NCBI RefSeq assembly: GCF_030272615.1
Contig: NC_081410.1
Location: 126,405,140 to 126,469,139 of the forward strand
Direction of reading: 5' to 3'
Origin: Cryptomeria japonica
Taxonomy: Eukaryota; Streptophyta; Pinopsida; Cupressales; Cupressaceae
DNA length: 64,000 bases
Each line of letters starts with the position of its first letter. Position 1 is the stretch's first letter. Shown here piece after piece: positions 34,414 through 47,298 of this stretch. The notes below the pieces were generated by a model. It did no database searches, had not been told where the DNA came from, and worked only from the letters and a program-made list of their open reading frames with translations. Both the position numbers and the translations under genes were made by a program.

Positions 34414-37400
34414 ATGGTTGAAACCCGATCCCAAAGATCTAGAAACAAGCCGAATAAGCTCAAGGATCTCAAAGAATGGAGACATATGAGTATGAAGATG
34501 AAGAATTTTACAATCCATGACCTTTTGAGAATCATAAAAATATAAAAGAATTTGATAATGTCCTTCACCACTAAATAAATTCAAAATCATATGTCCGATG
34601 CAAGATTTAATAAATCGCTTAACACAATTTTGAAAAGAGATCCACAACGATATTTATACATGTTTCTTGAAGATGGAGAAATATCACCCCATTAATTTGA
34701 TGTTTCACAAATCTTGGAAGTAGATCTAAATCACCCTAATGTTAACAACGATGGACATAGGCATGAGCGTATTCCTATGCTTGAGTTAACTTTGCCCCTT
34801 TTTCAAAAACTTGATATGCCTAATGCACATACTCATGCGACTTATGCTAGAAAAAATTATGAAAAACATCATGCACATACTTTTCATGGCAGAAGGAGCA
34901 CTCATGCATATACCCAACCTCAAGATGCTACTTAAGGTCCTAATCATGATATTGAATATGCTAGATGACCCCATGTTATATTCTATGACCATTCTCAAGA
35001 ACACACTTATAGTACCAATTATACACATGGTCATGATATTTACACTTGTCCAAGGCCTAGTATGCCACATCAAATCACATGCTAGGTGGCTCAAATAACA
35101 ATTACATACCCCCTCCCCCACCACTTGAAGATACATATAATCAATATCACCCTTATATGCATTATGTCTCTCCTCCTCCCAGTGTCTCAAACATAGGGAT
35201 AAATCAAATAAATAACGTACCATCTAATGGTGATTTGCAAAAATAGATTAAAGAATTCTAACAACAAATAACAAGTATGAAAAAATCCACAAAAAAGTAC
35301 ACGATTCAAGGCATTTGTCCTTATCCTTTTGATAGAAGCATACCTATGCCACCTTTTCCTCCATATTTTGTGGTACCTAAATTTGAAAAATATAAAGTAA
35401 AAGGAAATCCTAAGGCACATTTGATAATTTTTCACGACTTGCATAGAGTTAGCTCAAGAGGACTCTTACTTAATGCATTTATTTTCACAAAGTTTAGGTG
35501 GACAAGCCATGAAATGGTTTTCACAGTTACCCCCTGGGATTAAGTCATGGGGTGAATTGGTTGAGGCATTTATTCAATATTTTTCATACAACATTGAATG
35601 TGAGATTTTAGTGACAACATTATGCAATACCAAACAATGAAATGGGGAATCATTTGCATCATTTTTATAAAGATGGAGAAGTTTAGCTAGTCAATGCCTT
35701 TGTCATATTCCACAAAAGAAATAGTTGAAATGTTCATGAAAAATGTAAATTGGGATATTGGATATAACCTTCGTAAAGCATGCTTATCTACATTTCAAGA
35801 AGTCATTGAAAAGGTTCTATCTATTGAAAAGGTTCTCATTAAGCAAGGCACTATGAATTTTTTTAAGGAAAACAAAGATGAAGCTGATACAAAAGTAAAA
35901 CCCCAATTTTGGAACAAGAATAAGAACATCATGAATAATAGTGTTGTTGATGAAAAAAAGGTTAAACCTAAGGTAAGTTTCCCCAATGATAGCTCATCTA
36001 ATAATTAGGTTAATACACAAAGGACACCAAGAACCCCAAGAAAGTACACACATTTGGGGGAACCAATTGAATTTGCATTAAAGAAGCTTGTTTCTACTAA
36101 GATCATTACGTTACCTAGCAATCAACCATTTGAACCAAGAGTAAAACCTTCATAGTGGAATAATAATAAATTTTATAAATGTCATAAGTGGAAGGGCCAT
36201 AATACTAGTAATTGCCACAAATTGAAAAATCTTATTCAAGACCTTAATGATAATGTATAAATTGAAGTCAAAGATCACTCTTCCAATGAAGAACAAGCAC
36301 TGTCTAAGGATCCATTTCCAAACAATGATAAGGGAAACACAAGTAGATAATAATGTTAGTTATACCAATGCAACTTATGAATACACTATGAATCACATCA
36401 TTGAAGTGGACCCTCATGTGTTAACCATAACCATAAAAGACAAAATTCACAAATGCAATGCCATTAATTGATGGGGTAAAGTCACTCTACAAGGTGCTAC
36501 ATCCAAAACAACTTCATCATCCAATAATCAATACAACCTTGTAGATAAATTGGGAAAGACACTTTCCCTCATATCTAACTCTTGTATATTTCACCTTCAC
36601 ATAAAGCGGTTTTAGACAAAACCCTGCAAGAGAGATCCATGCCTACTGATCTAAATGTGGATTAGTTTCAAGACATGGTAGGTTACATTTCTACCCCTCA
36701 TAGTTTTACATTCACTAAAGAAGATTATGCCTCCACAACAACCACACAATGCACCACTTCACATTGAGGCTTTTGTCCATAAACACCGAATAAAGTGAGT
36801 CTTGATAGATGGAGGAGCAGGTCTCAAAATTTGTACCTTAAAAGTTATCTTAGCATTGGGATTATTTGGAAAGGTTGTGGATTGTATAAAAAAAATAACC
36901 CTAAAAAAATATGATGATGAAGAGTTCTTGTCTAAAGAAATAGTCCCCTACTACTTAAAGTGGGGCCAGTGGTGAGAGGTGTGGTTTGCCAAGTTCTTGA
37001 CCTTGATCTCACTTATAACATACTTTTGGGTCGACCATGGATACATGCTATGAAAGTGGTTCCTTCAAATTACCATCAATGCATAAAATCCTTGCACAAT
37101 GGAACAAAAGTTACAATTCAAGGTGATCCAAATCCATACTTGTATTGCAACAATATTCACCCTAGAATTGAAGCAACAATTCCTATTAATCGGGAAGCTA
37201 ATCCATCTTTAACATATATCGATCCTGAATCACTAAAGGATTCCACTTAAAAACAAGCTAACATAAAAGGAAAGTTCAAAGACAAAGGAATGAGAGAGTA
37301 TAACTTAAATCAATTCATGTATCTTTGTTAGCTAATATACTGTCCTAAAACTTATGGAAAACCACAACCATCAAAATAGATATCGACAATAATCATAAAA

Positions 37401-38605
37401 TGGGATCCTACCACTTTCACTAAATGTGGTGAAATGGAAGAAGAAGACCTTTACAAGATGATATACAAAGATCAACAAAAGAAGCCTATTTAAGATCATA
37501 TCATAATACCACTTAAAAATTATGGAAAAGGTTTCAAGTTTTTACAAAAGAAGGGATATGAAGGTAAATCTCCCCTTGGATTGAAAAAACAAGGCATTGT
37601 GGAACCATTACAACTTGGCTTAGTACCAAAGAAACAAAGAATAGTGGCCTTGGATCTCAAGCAACACTACAAATTAATTTTCTCACTTGCACTAATGATT
37701 AACCTAAAGAACATCACTACTCTACATATTTAAATGAATGGGAATGGGGGTTTGATAAATCATCTAATGATTAAGAGCTTGAGAAGACTTTTAGAGAATC
37801 GAGTGAGCCTACAATGAAGGAAAAATTTAGAGAGATATTCAAAGTTGGTCAAACATCATCATGCTCGACACCCCAAGATAAGAAAGATATTGGTGAAGCA
37901 TGGAAAAATAATTTTTAGGATCTTGAACCCTCTACGTCTCAAAACTCTAGGTCAAAAATACAAAAATTGAGAACTCTCGTCGTTGAGTGTCCTTCTAGTG
38001 ACATTGATTTAGCTACCCTTACGATCGAGATTGATGAGGAAAGTACCAACAATGATTCAGATGAATTCATTGACATAAATGAATACTCTTGTGTCTTTAC
38101 CCTTACACCTTCTGATTTTGAACATTCTGATGGCCTTTCCCTCATTCACCACCAACTCATAGATTGTGACCAACAAGGACCTCCACAATTTGACACCTTC
38201 CAAAATGATGAGGCCTTCATAGACTATCTTGGCATAAGAGCTCCCTCTCAGGCACTATAAAGTAGGATACACCATTTAACTCAACAATGTGGCATACTTT
38301 TGAGAGGGTGCCAAACCTTCCAATCACAAATATATAAAAAATAAAAAACAAATGACGAGTCTTCTAGTGAGAACCGTTTCATGGTGCTTTTAGATCTTGA
38401 AAAGATAAAAAGAAAGGACACATATGATGGTGAAAACCTCCATGAAGTGCTAGAGGATGGAAGGTTTGACAAGCTCCCCATAACATTATATCTAGAGAAA
38501 TCATCTATGTTGATTGAGGAGACCATCAAGACAAATATTAGGACATAAGAACCACATAACATCTTTTTCACCAAATAACTGACAAAAGAAGAATGAACCA
38601 ACTTC
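34414..38605 (+). pseudogene. gag-pro: gag-protease remnant of Tat-A
   Basis: It starts M-V-E-T-R-S-Q-R at 34414. The Gag block C-P-Y-P-F-D-R-S-I-P at about 35314 and the following L-R-K-A-C-L-S-T-F at 35770 match Tat-B. The aspartic protease motif (D-G-G-A-G) is seen at about 36808-36822, followed by L-L-G-R-P-W-I-H at 37026. A G-patch-like stretch (G-K-G-F-K...G-Y-E-G-K-S-P-L-G-L) lies at 37523-37590. Stops and frameshifts are frequent, so no product is possible. The frame breaks off at the pol deletion. Confidence 0.78.
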
Positions 38606-38622
38606 CAAATCAATTTGTTCAT
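38606..38622 (+). other. Pol deletion junction in Tat-A
   Basis: Left of here the sequence follows Tat-B near 54400-54420 (just before RT). Right of here it follows Tat-B near 57895 (CCATTCCCATCATGGCTTGT). About 3.5 kb holding RT, both RNase H domains, integrase and three 3' hairpins is absent. Confidence 0.75.
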
Positions 38623-40189
38623 CCCTATCATGGCTTGTCATTGTCTACCTAGGACCACTCTGCAATTCATAATAAACTTTTTGTCGCCTTTTTCTTCACC
38701 CATAATATTCAGATTCTATCTGTAACCGGGGGCATTACCTTGACCTAGAGATGGAAGTGGATCCTTGGCATCACATGTTGTAAGGAGAATCACCTTTTCC
38801 TACCTTCTTTTCATGCACAATCCGTTAAAAAAAGATCATTTTCATCGCTCGTCCACAAAAAAGATTCCATTCTTCTTTGCAATAAAGTATCAGTTTCATG
38901 GAATAAGTCAATTTTCGATGAGACACAAACAATGTTGGGCTTTCAACAAATCAATCTTTTGGTAGAATTTGAATCTAACAGGTTCTACGAGACCTATGTT
39001 TTTTTTTCCTTTATCACGATACAACATTTTGAATAGATCAAACACTCTAACATATGTGGTAAGAAAAATCTATGACATGAAGATTTTAGTATCTATTAGT
39101 GTTAAGTTTTTGGATTTATTTGATTTGATATTTTGTGGTTTCATGTTTCCTATAAGTCTCAAAGATGTCTATGGACTAGAGTGGTTGGGATCGGGAATGG
39201 TCACCTATTTTTTGACTGTGGATTGTTTCTTAGTAACACTATGGCTTGTCCAATAATATGAGGACATTATGGGTCTAGTGTGCATAAGAGAATTCCTTGT
39301 TTGCGATTGTTTGATTTTTATTTAAATGATACATTGACTATTTGGGTCTAACCTATATCTAGATGGTCACAAATATTTTCCATAATAAGCTCAATGATGA
39401 TAAACTCACAAGAAGCTCATTTCAACTTCATATCTTCTACCTTTCACCACCCAATCCTTTCATACTCTTGGTCCCTTGTAGCCACACATCATTTGATTGA
39501 GTATAATGATACACCAAAAATAGAGTCATGCATCACATCCTGCATTATCACATGGTCTGTTCTACATAACATAAATCATATCATAATAATATGCATGCAT
39601 ATTACATCCATATAGGTTAGTATATAATCATAATTATAAATGCATCCATCTATCACATAAGATCATAATTGCCTCATATAATAAAATATGCATCGTAACA
39701 TCACAATGACATCATTGCATAGGATACACATCATAATCAAAATAGGGGCATACATAGGTCATGTCATGCTAGGAATCCATCATAAATAGAAATGCATAAC
39801 ATAGATAATCATAAATCCATCATAGATAACGACATCATAGAATATAAATTCAACTTATCATAACATTACATAAGAATGGTAAAGTAGTTGCATCAAATGC
39901 ATAAAATATCACATTAATAAATGCATCATCATGATATCACCACATGGTATCATAAAGAATAATAAAGACATCACATCATAAGTATAAAATCATCACATGC
40001 AATTATCATAGATCATCACATAGAGTCATGCATAGAACTGCTACAAGGAATAGGTCTCATCTCATATACCATCAAAATAATAAAAGTGTCATGATACAAT
40101 GTTGAAATATCAAAATGGCTACAAAATCAACCTTAGGTGTCTACATCATCATACAAAAAATAATCACTGAAACAAAAATGGACCCAAGA
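38623..40189 (+). other. 3' noncoding region of Tat-A
   Basis: It follows Tat-B 57900-59330 by eye, including a CAT-rich low-complexity stretch (39500-40080). No gene. Confidence 0.6.
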
Positions 40190-42060
40190 GAGCTATGAGG
40201 ATCTCCTTCCCTATGACATCGATGGTCTATATGGTCTTTGAGCTCTTGAGGACAGTCTCAACCCTCCTGAAATTGTCATAGTCCTTACTCTAGGTAGTAG
40301 CATGATGCCCCCCCTCTCAGATCTCTGCCTCTTGCCTCTACTCCTAGCCTATGACATCATAGAAAAACTACCTTCTCATTGATTCATAGGTACGACCTCC
40401 TCATATGATCGTTGCCAATAGGAAATCTCTTGGCCTACTCTAAACACATAATCCATGCCAGATTACATATCGCCTTGTCTTGTGGCCCTGACTCTCTCAA
40501 TAGCCTCCTCTACTTGGCCATATCTCTCTATGGTTGCATCCCACTAGGACATAAGTGTTTGTACCTACCCTCACAAAGCCGCAATGTGGGTGGCCTACAT
40601 CTATGCCTACCCCTTCAAAAACTCTATGTGGGCTCTCAAGGTCTCCAAATTATCTGGCTCTTCCCAACCCCAACCATGTCCTCCTCCAGTATGTTCGTAC
40701 TTACCCTCCCTACCCTAGTCTTGTCCATCTATAGGTTTCTCCATTCTTGCTACATCCCAAATCTATCCTCCATCCCCTTTAATCTAGGGAGGTGCTACCT
40801 GAACCTGTACCTAACGTGCTGCCAATACCTATGCTTGTGCTCTTGCCTTTGTTGCTTGCACCTATACCTATAGTGACATTATTTGTAGCCTAGGTTGGTC
40901 TTGTCCTCTTCTCCCTCACGATGGAATGGGTGGCCACCTACCTCTACCATCATCTCCCTTTGAACAAATCCCCCTCCCTCTCCGCCTTGCTAGTCTCTCC
41001 CTGATCGTAACAGGGTACTTTGGTCTCAATGCCTAAATTTTAGCTACAACAACCTTATAAGATAGGCATGGACCTCTTTGAGGTATCTCTCGCTGCATCC
41101 TCACAAACTTAGTTGATCCCAGTGGTCGTATCTGAACCCTAACGAATTGTCGAGACACCCTATCTAGCAGGTGTCACTCAATGATATGAGTAGTACGCCT
41201 AATAAAACACCTGGTTTGGTAACAATAGGAGATATCTCTATCATTCTCCTCCCAAGGCTCACAATCCATGTATGGCCTTCAAATCACTATATCAATATCA
41301 TCTATCTCACAACCAATAGTCCATCTTCCCAAGCCATCTGTGGGAGACAGTCATACTATACATATGCACATAAGGTTGGCCTGCCCCACGTCCCATGTAG
41401 CAAATGGGTCTTGTAACTACTATATGCTCAAAAGACCATATTTGTAGCAGCATCACCCCTACTAAAATATCTCATCCTCCTAGATATACAAATTGATGAA
41501 GGTCATGTGGTACAAATGAGCCAGTAGATAGGCCCCCCAAGCAAACTGTGTATCATAGGTTAGCATCATCTCCATAGCCCTATCCAATTCGATAGACATA
41601 CCATGGGTCATCCAATTTGGACAGATATAACTATTGATAACGTTTCCAATTACCGTTGCTCAAACTATTCCAGCCAAACCAGACTTATACATCTCATCCC
41701 AACTAATATGGCTGCCTTGGATCTCCAAGTCCTCATAGCAAAAAGCTTGGTGCAGAGCATCCACATCGCCACCTGTCATAAACTACTAGTTCTCCATGAA
41801 TTAGAATCTAATAGGCATCCTCAAATGTAACATACATCTTGCCCATTGGTAAGTGTAATGTACAGTGCTCACTGCATCATCTCTTGGCCAATGTAGATAA
41901 AAAACTGAGACTTGTCCAAATCTTGGGCGTGAAAATCACACATGCCATAGTCCCAATAATGATAATGTCAGATGGTCATCTTCTAAAATTTGTGGCCTCA
42001 GTCTCTGAGTCCGTATAAATCTCTTGCGAGAATATAGGGGTTCTAAATTAGCTTACAATC
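40190..42060 (-). pseudogene. Decayed antisense PMD gene of Tat-A
   Basis: On the minus strand it is the worn counterpart of the Tat-B antisense exon (59941-61287). For example, at 41320-41265 it reads D-I-D-I-V-I-stop-R-P-Y-M where Tat-B has D-I-D-V-V-I-W-R-P-Y-L. Stops and indels occur throughout, so only the outline remains. Its presence shows that the antisense gene was already part of the ancestor of Tat-A and Tat-B. Confidence 0.7.
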
Positions 42061-42749
42061 ACAAAAGAAATCACATCGGTGTCAAGCTTTATCAGCTTCA
42101 ATCAAGCTTCATCAGTTTTACCTAGCGACTTCATCAACTTTATCAATGTCATCAGTCACTGCACAATCCATTGTTAGATTTAATCAATCCGATTGTCTAT
42201 CCTACTAGTCGCTTTTGTTTATCACAATGACAACCTGTTTTACAACTATTTTGACCATATATATGCTAATGTTTATCACATACATGCTACAAAACCAAAA
42301 ACACACTTTGATTGTGCATAAACACATTTAGACACATATACATGTCACTACTACACGCATACACATCGAGAAACCACATACACAACTATACTTGGCATAT
42401 ATGCGCTAGCAACATGAAAGTGTCACTTTTTGACACATACACACTTTCATGGACCCTATATGTGTTTTTGACATAAACACACTTATGTAGATCATATATG
42501 CACTTTTACTGAGCAAAAACACATTTTAACATAAACATGCCAAAACCTAACATAGACGTGCTAACACCTGACGCATACACATTTTTGGCATTTACCCTAG
42601 TGCCATGTTTTTGGCAACCTACTTCCTAGACCTATTTATGACATGATAAATGCACAAAATAAAAAATAAAAAATGTACTTATTGGCTCCCTATACTCCTT
42701 TGGTCACTAGTGTCATCGGACCTGCTGGAATATGTGGAATCATTTCCAT

Positions 42750-42863
<114 letters not shown>

Positions 42864-42955
42864 TCCATGCTTGCTTTCTCTCCTTCACTCTGTGCCTTGA
42901 TCAATGAAAGTGATGGATGCAAATGAGATTGTCCCTAAAAATTAAAAAACCTTCG

Positions 42956-42963
42956 TATTTATA
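42956..42963 (-). promoter_or_regulatory. TATA box of the antisense gene in Tat-A
   Basis: Minus-strand TATAAATA, in the place where Tat-B has TATAAG (62257-62252). Confidence 0.55.
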
Positions 42964-43095
42964 GGTGTGGTAACCCTAGGTGCCCATGGTGATCCCATGT
43001 GGTCGTCGTGATCCCTCGAGACTCCATTTTTGCTAGTCCTTGGTCCTTTTCACCTATCTATCCCCCCACTTAGCCAATCCTAGCCTTTTTCCTTG

Positions 43096-43143
43096 TCGAG
43101 AGATTGTCTAGATTTTTCGCAAATGTTTTACCCAATCTCTCGA
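43096..43143 (+). promoter_or_regulatory. Conserved stem-loop upstream of the PPT (Tat-A)
   Basis: Arms TCGAGAGATTG (43096-43106) and CAATCTCTCGA (43133-43143) are perfect complements and identical to those in Tat-B, while the loop differs. Confidence 0.75.
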
Positions 43144-43230
43144 GGGGGCATGTCGTCTTCCTTACCAAGGGCAACCTATCGTATCGGTGTAATGTTTTTC
43201 TTTGAAACAATGTGACAAGCTGCATTGTCT

Positions 43231-43245
43231 CAAAGAGGGACAAAA
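43231..43245 (+). promoter_or_regulatory. Polypurine tract of Tat-A
   Basis: CAAAGAGGGACAAAA directly before the LTR. It is also the 3' arm of a second hairpin (CTTTGAAACAA 43200-43210 with TTGTCTCAAAG). Confidence 0.8.
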
Positions 43246-43984
43246 TGTAGACACTTAAATTATCCTAACATATTAAATAAATATTTATTTATTTAATTAT
43301 TTTATCTTAAGCGTTATATTAATTAAATAAATTTTTATTTATTTAGTTAATTCTCAAATCCTTTTATAGCCTTTCCCTATTTGAATAAATATTTTTATTT
43401 ATTTAAATTATCCTTCCCTAAACTAAATAAATTATTTATTTATTTATTTCGTCCAACCTCTTCTATTAAAATTTATATAATTAATTCATTAGCTTTCTCT
43501 CTCCATGAAAAGTGTCATTCATCTCTTAATTCACCTTTAGCCATCTAATATCTTCCTATTTTCTATACCTACCCTCTTATGTGAGCCAACCATTTATCCT
43601 TCTACCTCTTAATTGTAGCCTTCCATTTCTAGGGTGCTCTCTATAAAAGAGACCTCTTTCTCTCTTCTTTCATATAGATATCAAGTACAAGTACCTACAC
43701 TCTGCCGAATTGCATACTCAACCACATCCATTCTCCATTGAGCTCTTATGCACACCTAAAATATGAGAGCAAACTACATCAAGCAAGATCAATGGAGATA
43801 GGAGGACAATGAAGACAAGCCCTTGGAGTATGATAATGGTATAAATCTCTTTTATTTTATGTTCTTGCATGATCTTATGTACTTCATTGATTTTATGTTG
43901 GATCCCATTGTAGAACTAGGGTTTTAGTGGTTGATGCTCTTAGGTTTTACAATAATTTTAGTTTCCGAATCTAGCATATAAACA
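43246..43984 (+). repeat. 3' LTR of Tat-A
   Basis: 739 bp, TGTAGACACTTAAATTATC...ATAAACA. It shows the same AT-rich inverted repeats as the 5' copy. Confidence 0.88.
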
Positions 43985-43989
43985 TTTTC

Positions 43990-44384
43990 AAATATGGTTC
44001 AAAGAATGCTTGCATTCTTTACATATTACTACATAGCAATAATTCACATGAAATGTATACCAATTTAGTTCATGATGAGAATGAAATGAGGATGTGAGCA
44101 AAATTTGAATTCAAATTTTTAATTTTAGGAGTACAATTATATAGTACAAGATTGATTATATGTCATAGAAGTAATTCAGAATAATAAAATATTAATATTG
44201 GTATCAGAAAAACTTAAATATGATGATAAAAAATATTAACAAGTATAATTTATCATCACTTACAAATAATACATTATATCAATATATATTTTTAATTGAA
44301 TTCCTTCTTTATATATTTAATAAAATTTGACTTTTAATGGACTATCTAACCATTTATGTGAAAATTTTAATTGATAATTCACTC
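43990..44384. other. Interval between Tat-A and the LINE-like insertion
   Basis: Very AT-rich; no feature recognised. Confidence 0.5.
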
Positions 44385-44401
44385 AACATGAATATCTATT
44401 G

Positions 44402-46077
44402 CAACAAAGAGCTTTCTTAGCATCGCTTTTGAATGGAAGCCCTCCCGCGCCACTGCAACGACTCGTTTGAACAGTGCTTCTATTGATGCCAGGAATGGTG
44501 TGTGGGTTGTGTCTGTCTTTGTCCACATGCCCTCATCTGGATATTTCCCCCCCTCTCTTGTGTGGGGGCTACTGGCGACCTTCCCACGCCCTCCTGCTCT
44601 GTGTTGGTTCTCTGTGGCATGACTGTGGATGATGGCTCTCTTGGTGTAGCTTTGGCTGGCTCGAACCTTCCCCCTCCTCCCATGGGTTCTGGGGCGGGGG
44701 GTCTTCCCTTTACTAAGGGAATTGCTTCTTCTTTGGCTGGCACTTTTGCTGGCAAGGGTGTGGATGCTCCCAGACCTCCTCCTCTTTCTGGTGGAAGAAG
44801 TTATGCTTGTGCGGCTAGGGCTTCTACTATTAAGGGGTATGTCCCCTTCCCTGTGCCAAATCTTCCCCTGTGGTGGTTTGTGGTCAGGATGTTGTGGACA
44901 ATATTGACTTTTATCAGAGTAATGCTTTGGTGTACATATTTTCCAGGCTCTGGCCCTCTCTTCCAGACCTCCATCATTGGGTGAGTAACTCTTGGAAACC
45001 TTTGATTGCCCACAACATTGAGCTCTTTCCTTGCGGGAAGGGTTTTTTTTATTGCATCCTTTACTTCTACCTTGGATAGAAACTTGGTTTTGGACAAAGT
45101 GTGGGCTTGGGGAGATCACTCTCTTTCTGTCAAGCCCTGGACAACCTCTTTTAATCCCCTTACTGAATCATTGTCTGTGCGTCCAATATGGGTCCACCTC
45201 CCTAATCTCCCTCTCCATTTTTGGGAACTCTCCTTCTACGAGGCCATTGGCAGCTCCATTGGTCATTTCTTGAAGGTGGATGAGGCCACGTCTTCTATGG
45301 GGCACTCTACCTTTGCTCGCTTGTTAGTCGACATCAACATCTCCTTGCCTCTCCCCAAGGATGTTGTTCTTATGGTTGGGGATAGGCCTTGGTCTCAGCC
45401 GTTGGATTATGAGGGTCTGCCCTTCCGTTGTCAAAAATACTTCTCAACACAGCATCTTGCTTCAGACTGTTCTCTTCCTTGCCCCAAGGGTGCTCTTACT
45501 TGGTGGAAATATGCCACTATTGAACATTTGACTGTTAATGCGTTGGATTCTACTTGCTCCTCTCATGAGGATGATGTTTCCTCCTGTGATGAAGAGCCTC
45601 TCATTGTTGTTGAACCTTCTACTAATCCTCTCACTGCTATTCAACAACCTTATTCTACTACTGTTGAGCCTGCTTCTGGTGCTGCATTGCATCGACAACC
45701 TATTTCTGCTCCCCTGCAACAATCTGCCGCTATTTCTCAGCTTCCTGTTGCGGTTCTACAACAACACTCTACAACTACTTCTGATCACAACTCTATTGAA
45801 TCACTTCCACTGGATCTCTCTCTTGGTCCTAATGATTGTATCGCTTGGATTGTGATTCATCGTAGGCGGAAGGGGAGGACCCCCCCTCCCCCCCTTGTCC
45901 TAACCTCTCCCTCTCAAGGCTTGGGTGTCTCTTCCCCTCCTTGAGTTGCGTCTTATTTGTTTTTTGTTCTGACTTTGTTGTAAGGGGGCTTGCTCCCTTG
46001 GTTTGTTTTATCTTCTTGATAGTCTCTGACTAGGTTAAGGGTAAGCGCCCTAGTTAATGCTGCTTTTTTAATCAAAA
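44402..46077 (+). mobile_element. Short LINE-like element with ORF1 only, 17-18 bp TSD
   Basis: The flanks share AACATGAATaTCTATTG on the left (44385-44401) and AACATGAATgTCTTATTG on the right (46078-46095). The 3' end is ATC followed by six A. Inside is an ORF1 of plant L1 type and a 130-bp 3' tail. Endonuclease and reverse transcriptase (ORF2) are absent. The long TSD and A-tail are the marks of target-primed reverse transcription. The 1.7-kb body is GC-richer than its surroundings. Confidence 0.85.
44502..45944 (+). pseudogene. LINE ORF1 (DUF4283 and CCHC type), frameshifted
   Basis: The reading frame changes twice (near 44870 and in the T8 run near 45045) and otherwise runs to the TGA at 45942-45944. 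The middle part has the DUF4283 hallmarks W-V-H-L-P-N-L-P-L-H-F-W-E (about 45187-45225) and L-D-Y-E-G-L-P-F-R-C (about 45400). In the zinc knuckle the second cysteine has become tyrosine (C-Q-K-Y...H...C). The tail is rich in S, Q, L and P. In plant L1 elements this protein binds element RNA. The frame start is not certain; 44502 is the first ATG of the open stretch. Confidence 0.75.
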
Positions 46078-46095
46078 AACATGAATGTCTTATTG

Positions 46096-47166
46096 AAGAA
46101 TGATATTCTAATGAACAAATATTCCAAACACTAGCATATGACACAATACATTCTTTAGATATAATAGAATTTTCTCCTTAAAATATCTACTATTTTATAA
46201 TTATCTAAGTGATTAGGTTAGTCCACTGAGGAATCCATTATGATTATTGAAGTGATTAGGCTAGTCCACTAAGGAGGAATCCATTGTAGTCTTGATACAC
46301 CTTCATTATTGATTAGTATCTTATTATTCCTATTACTATTTGATTTTTCCTTTAGATCCCATTTCTTTGTCATTAGAGGAAGATTAAGTTTATTATTTAA
46401 TAACATCAAAACATAGAGAAACAATGATCATGGGTAAGAATATTAAACTAAGTTTTGTAGTTTTGTGATTTATAAATATTATTTTTTTAAATCTAAATAA
46501 TTAGATTATATATTTTTTAATTAATTAATTAGTATGAATAAATATAAAAATATTTTAGTAAAAGAGTTATGAATTAATAGTAACAAATAATATAGGGATT
46601 TGATTTTCATTAAAAACTTGTGGTAATCTATAGATTATTAGAGGTTCATAGTGGATTCTATGATAAGATATGATAAGATATCAATGATGAGTTGCAATTT
46701 GATATTTATAATAAGGTGGGGGAATTTTCAAGAAAGACTCTTATATTAGTTTAATTGCTATTTTGAAAAGTACAGTAGGGTGTAGGAAAATTATCTTACT
46801 CGTATACAATTGAGGTGTTTGGTTGTCTTTGAGACATCGATCAATTTATTTAGTGATAATTTGAGTCTTATATTCAACTATAAGATTCAAATATGAAAAC
46901 CTTTTGATTCAAATATCAAAGATCAAAACACATTTGATTTCTTGATGGCAGTCTCATTCAAAAACTAATTTTCTAGCTGAAAGCTTTTATTAAATTTTTC
47001 TAACAAGCATTTGCATTTGAAGTAGCAACAAATTGTAATAGTAGATCTAATACATATTTATATATTTTATTTATTTGATGATATTTTGATATATATGAAT
47101 ATATTTAATCAACTCCAATATGTTTTTATTATTATTGCAATCTATTGTTGCATTTTTTAGATTGTT
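46096..47166. other. Interval before Tat-B
   Basis: AT-rich sequence with a short tandem TGATAAGATA at about 46660 and a direct repeat GTGATTAGG..AGTCCACT at 46209 and 46252. No gene supported. Confidence 0.5.
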
Positions 47167-47298
47167 GTGAGGTATAACATCTTTCTCTTTCTAGAGTAGA
47201 TTATAATATTATGAAAGTACATATCTAATCTATAAGTCATTACGATTTTGATATTCTAAAAATAGTACAAAACAAATCATTTACTTCAGCGATTCTAT
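47167..47298. repeat. Left copy of the 132-bp duplication flanking Tat-B
   Basis: It starts GTGAGGTATAAC, ends GCGATTCTA and directly abuts the TG of the 5' LTR. The right copy at 63296-63427 differs at two bases (47225 and 47238, C against A). Confidence 0.92.

Noticed and set aside
40412-41830. Plus-strand frames of 75-153 codons
   Set aside because: They overlap the decayed antisense PMD gene and have no recognisable sequence of their own.
44379-45119. 246-codon minus-strand frame
   Set aside because: Lies opposite the LINE ORF1, has no domain, and crosses the TSD of the insertion.
46650-46690. Tandem GATAAGATAT as regulatory element
   Set aside because: Two short copies only; nothing nearby for it to regulate.
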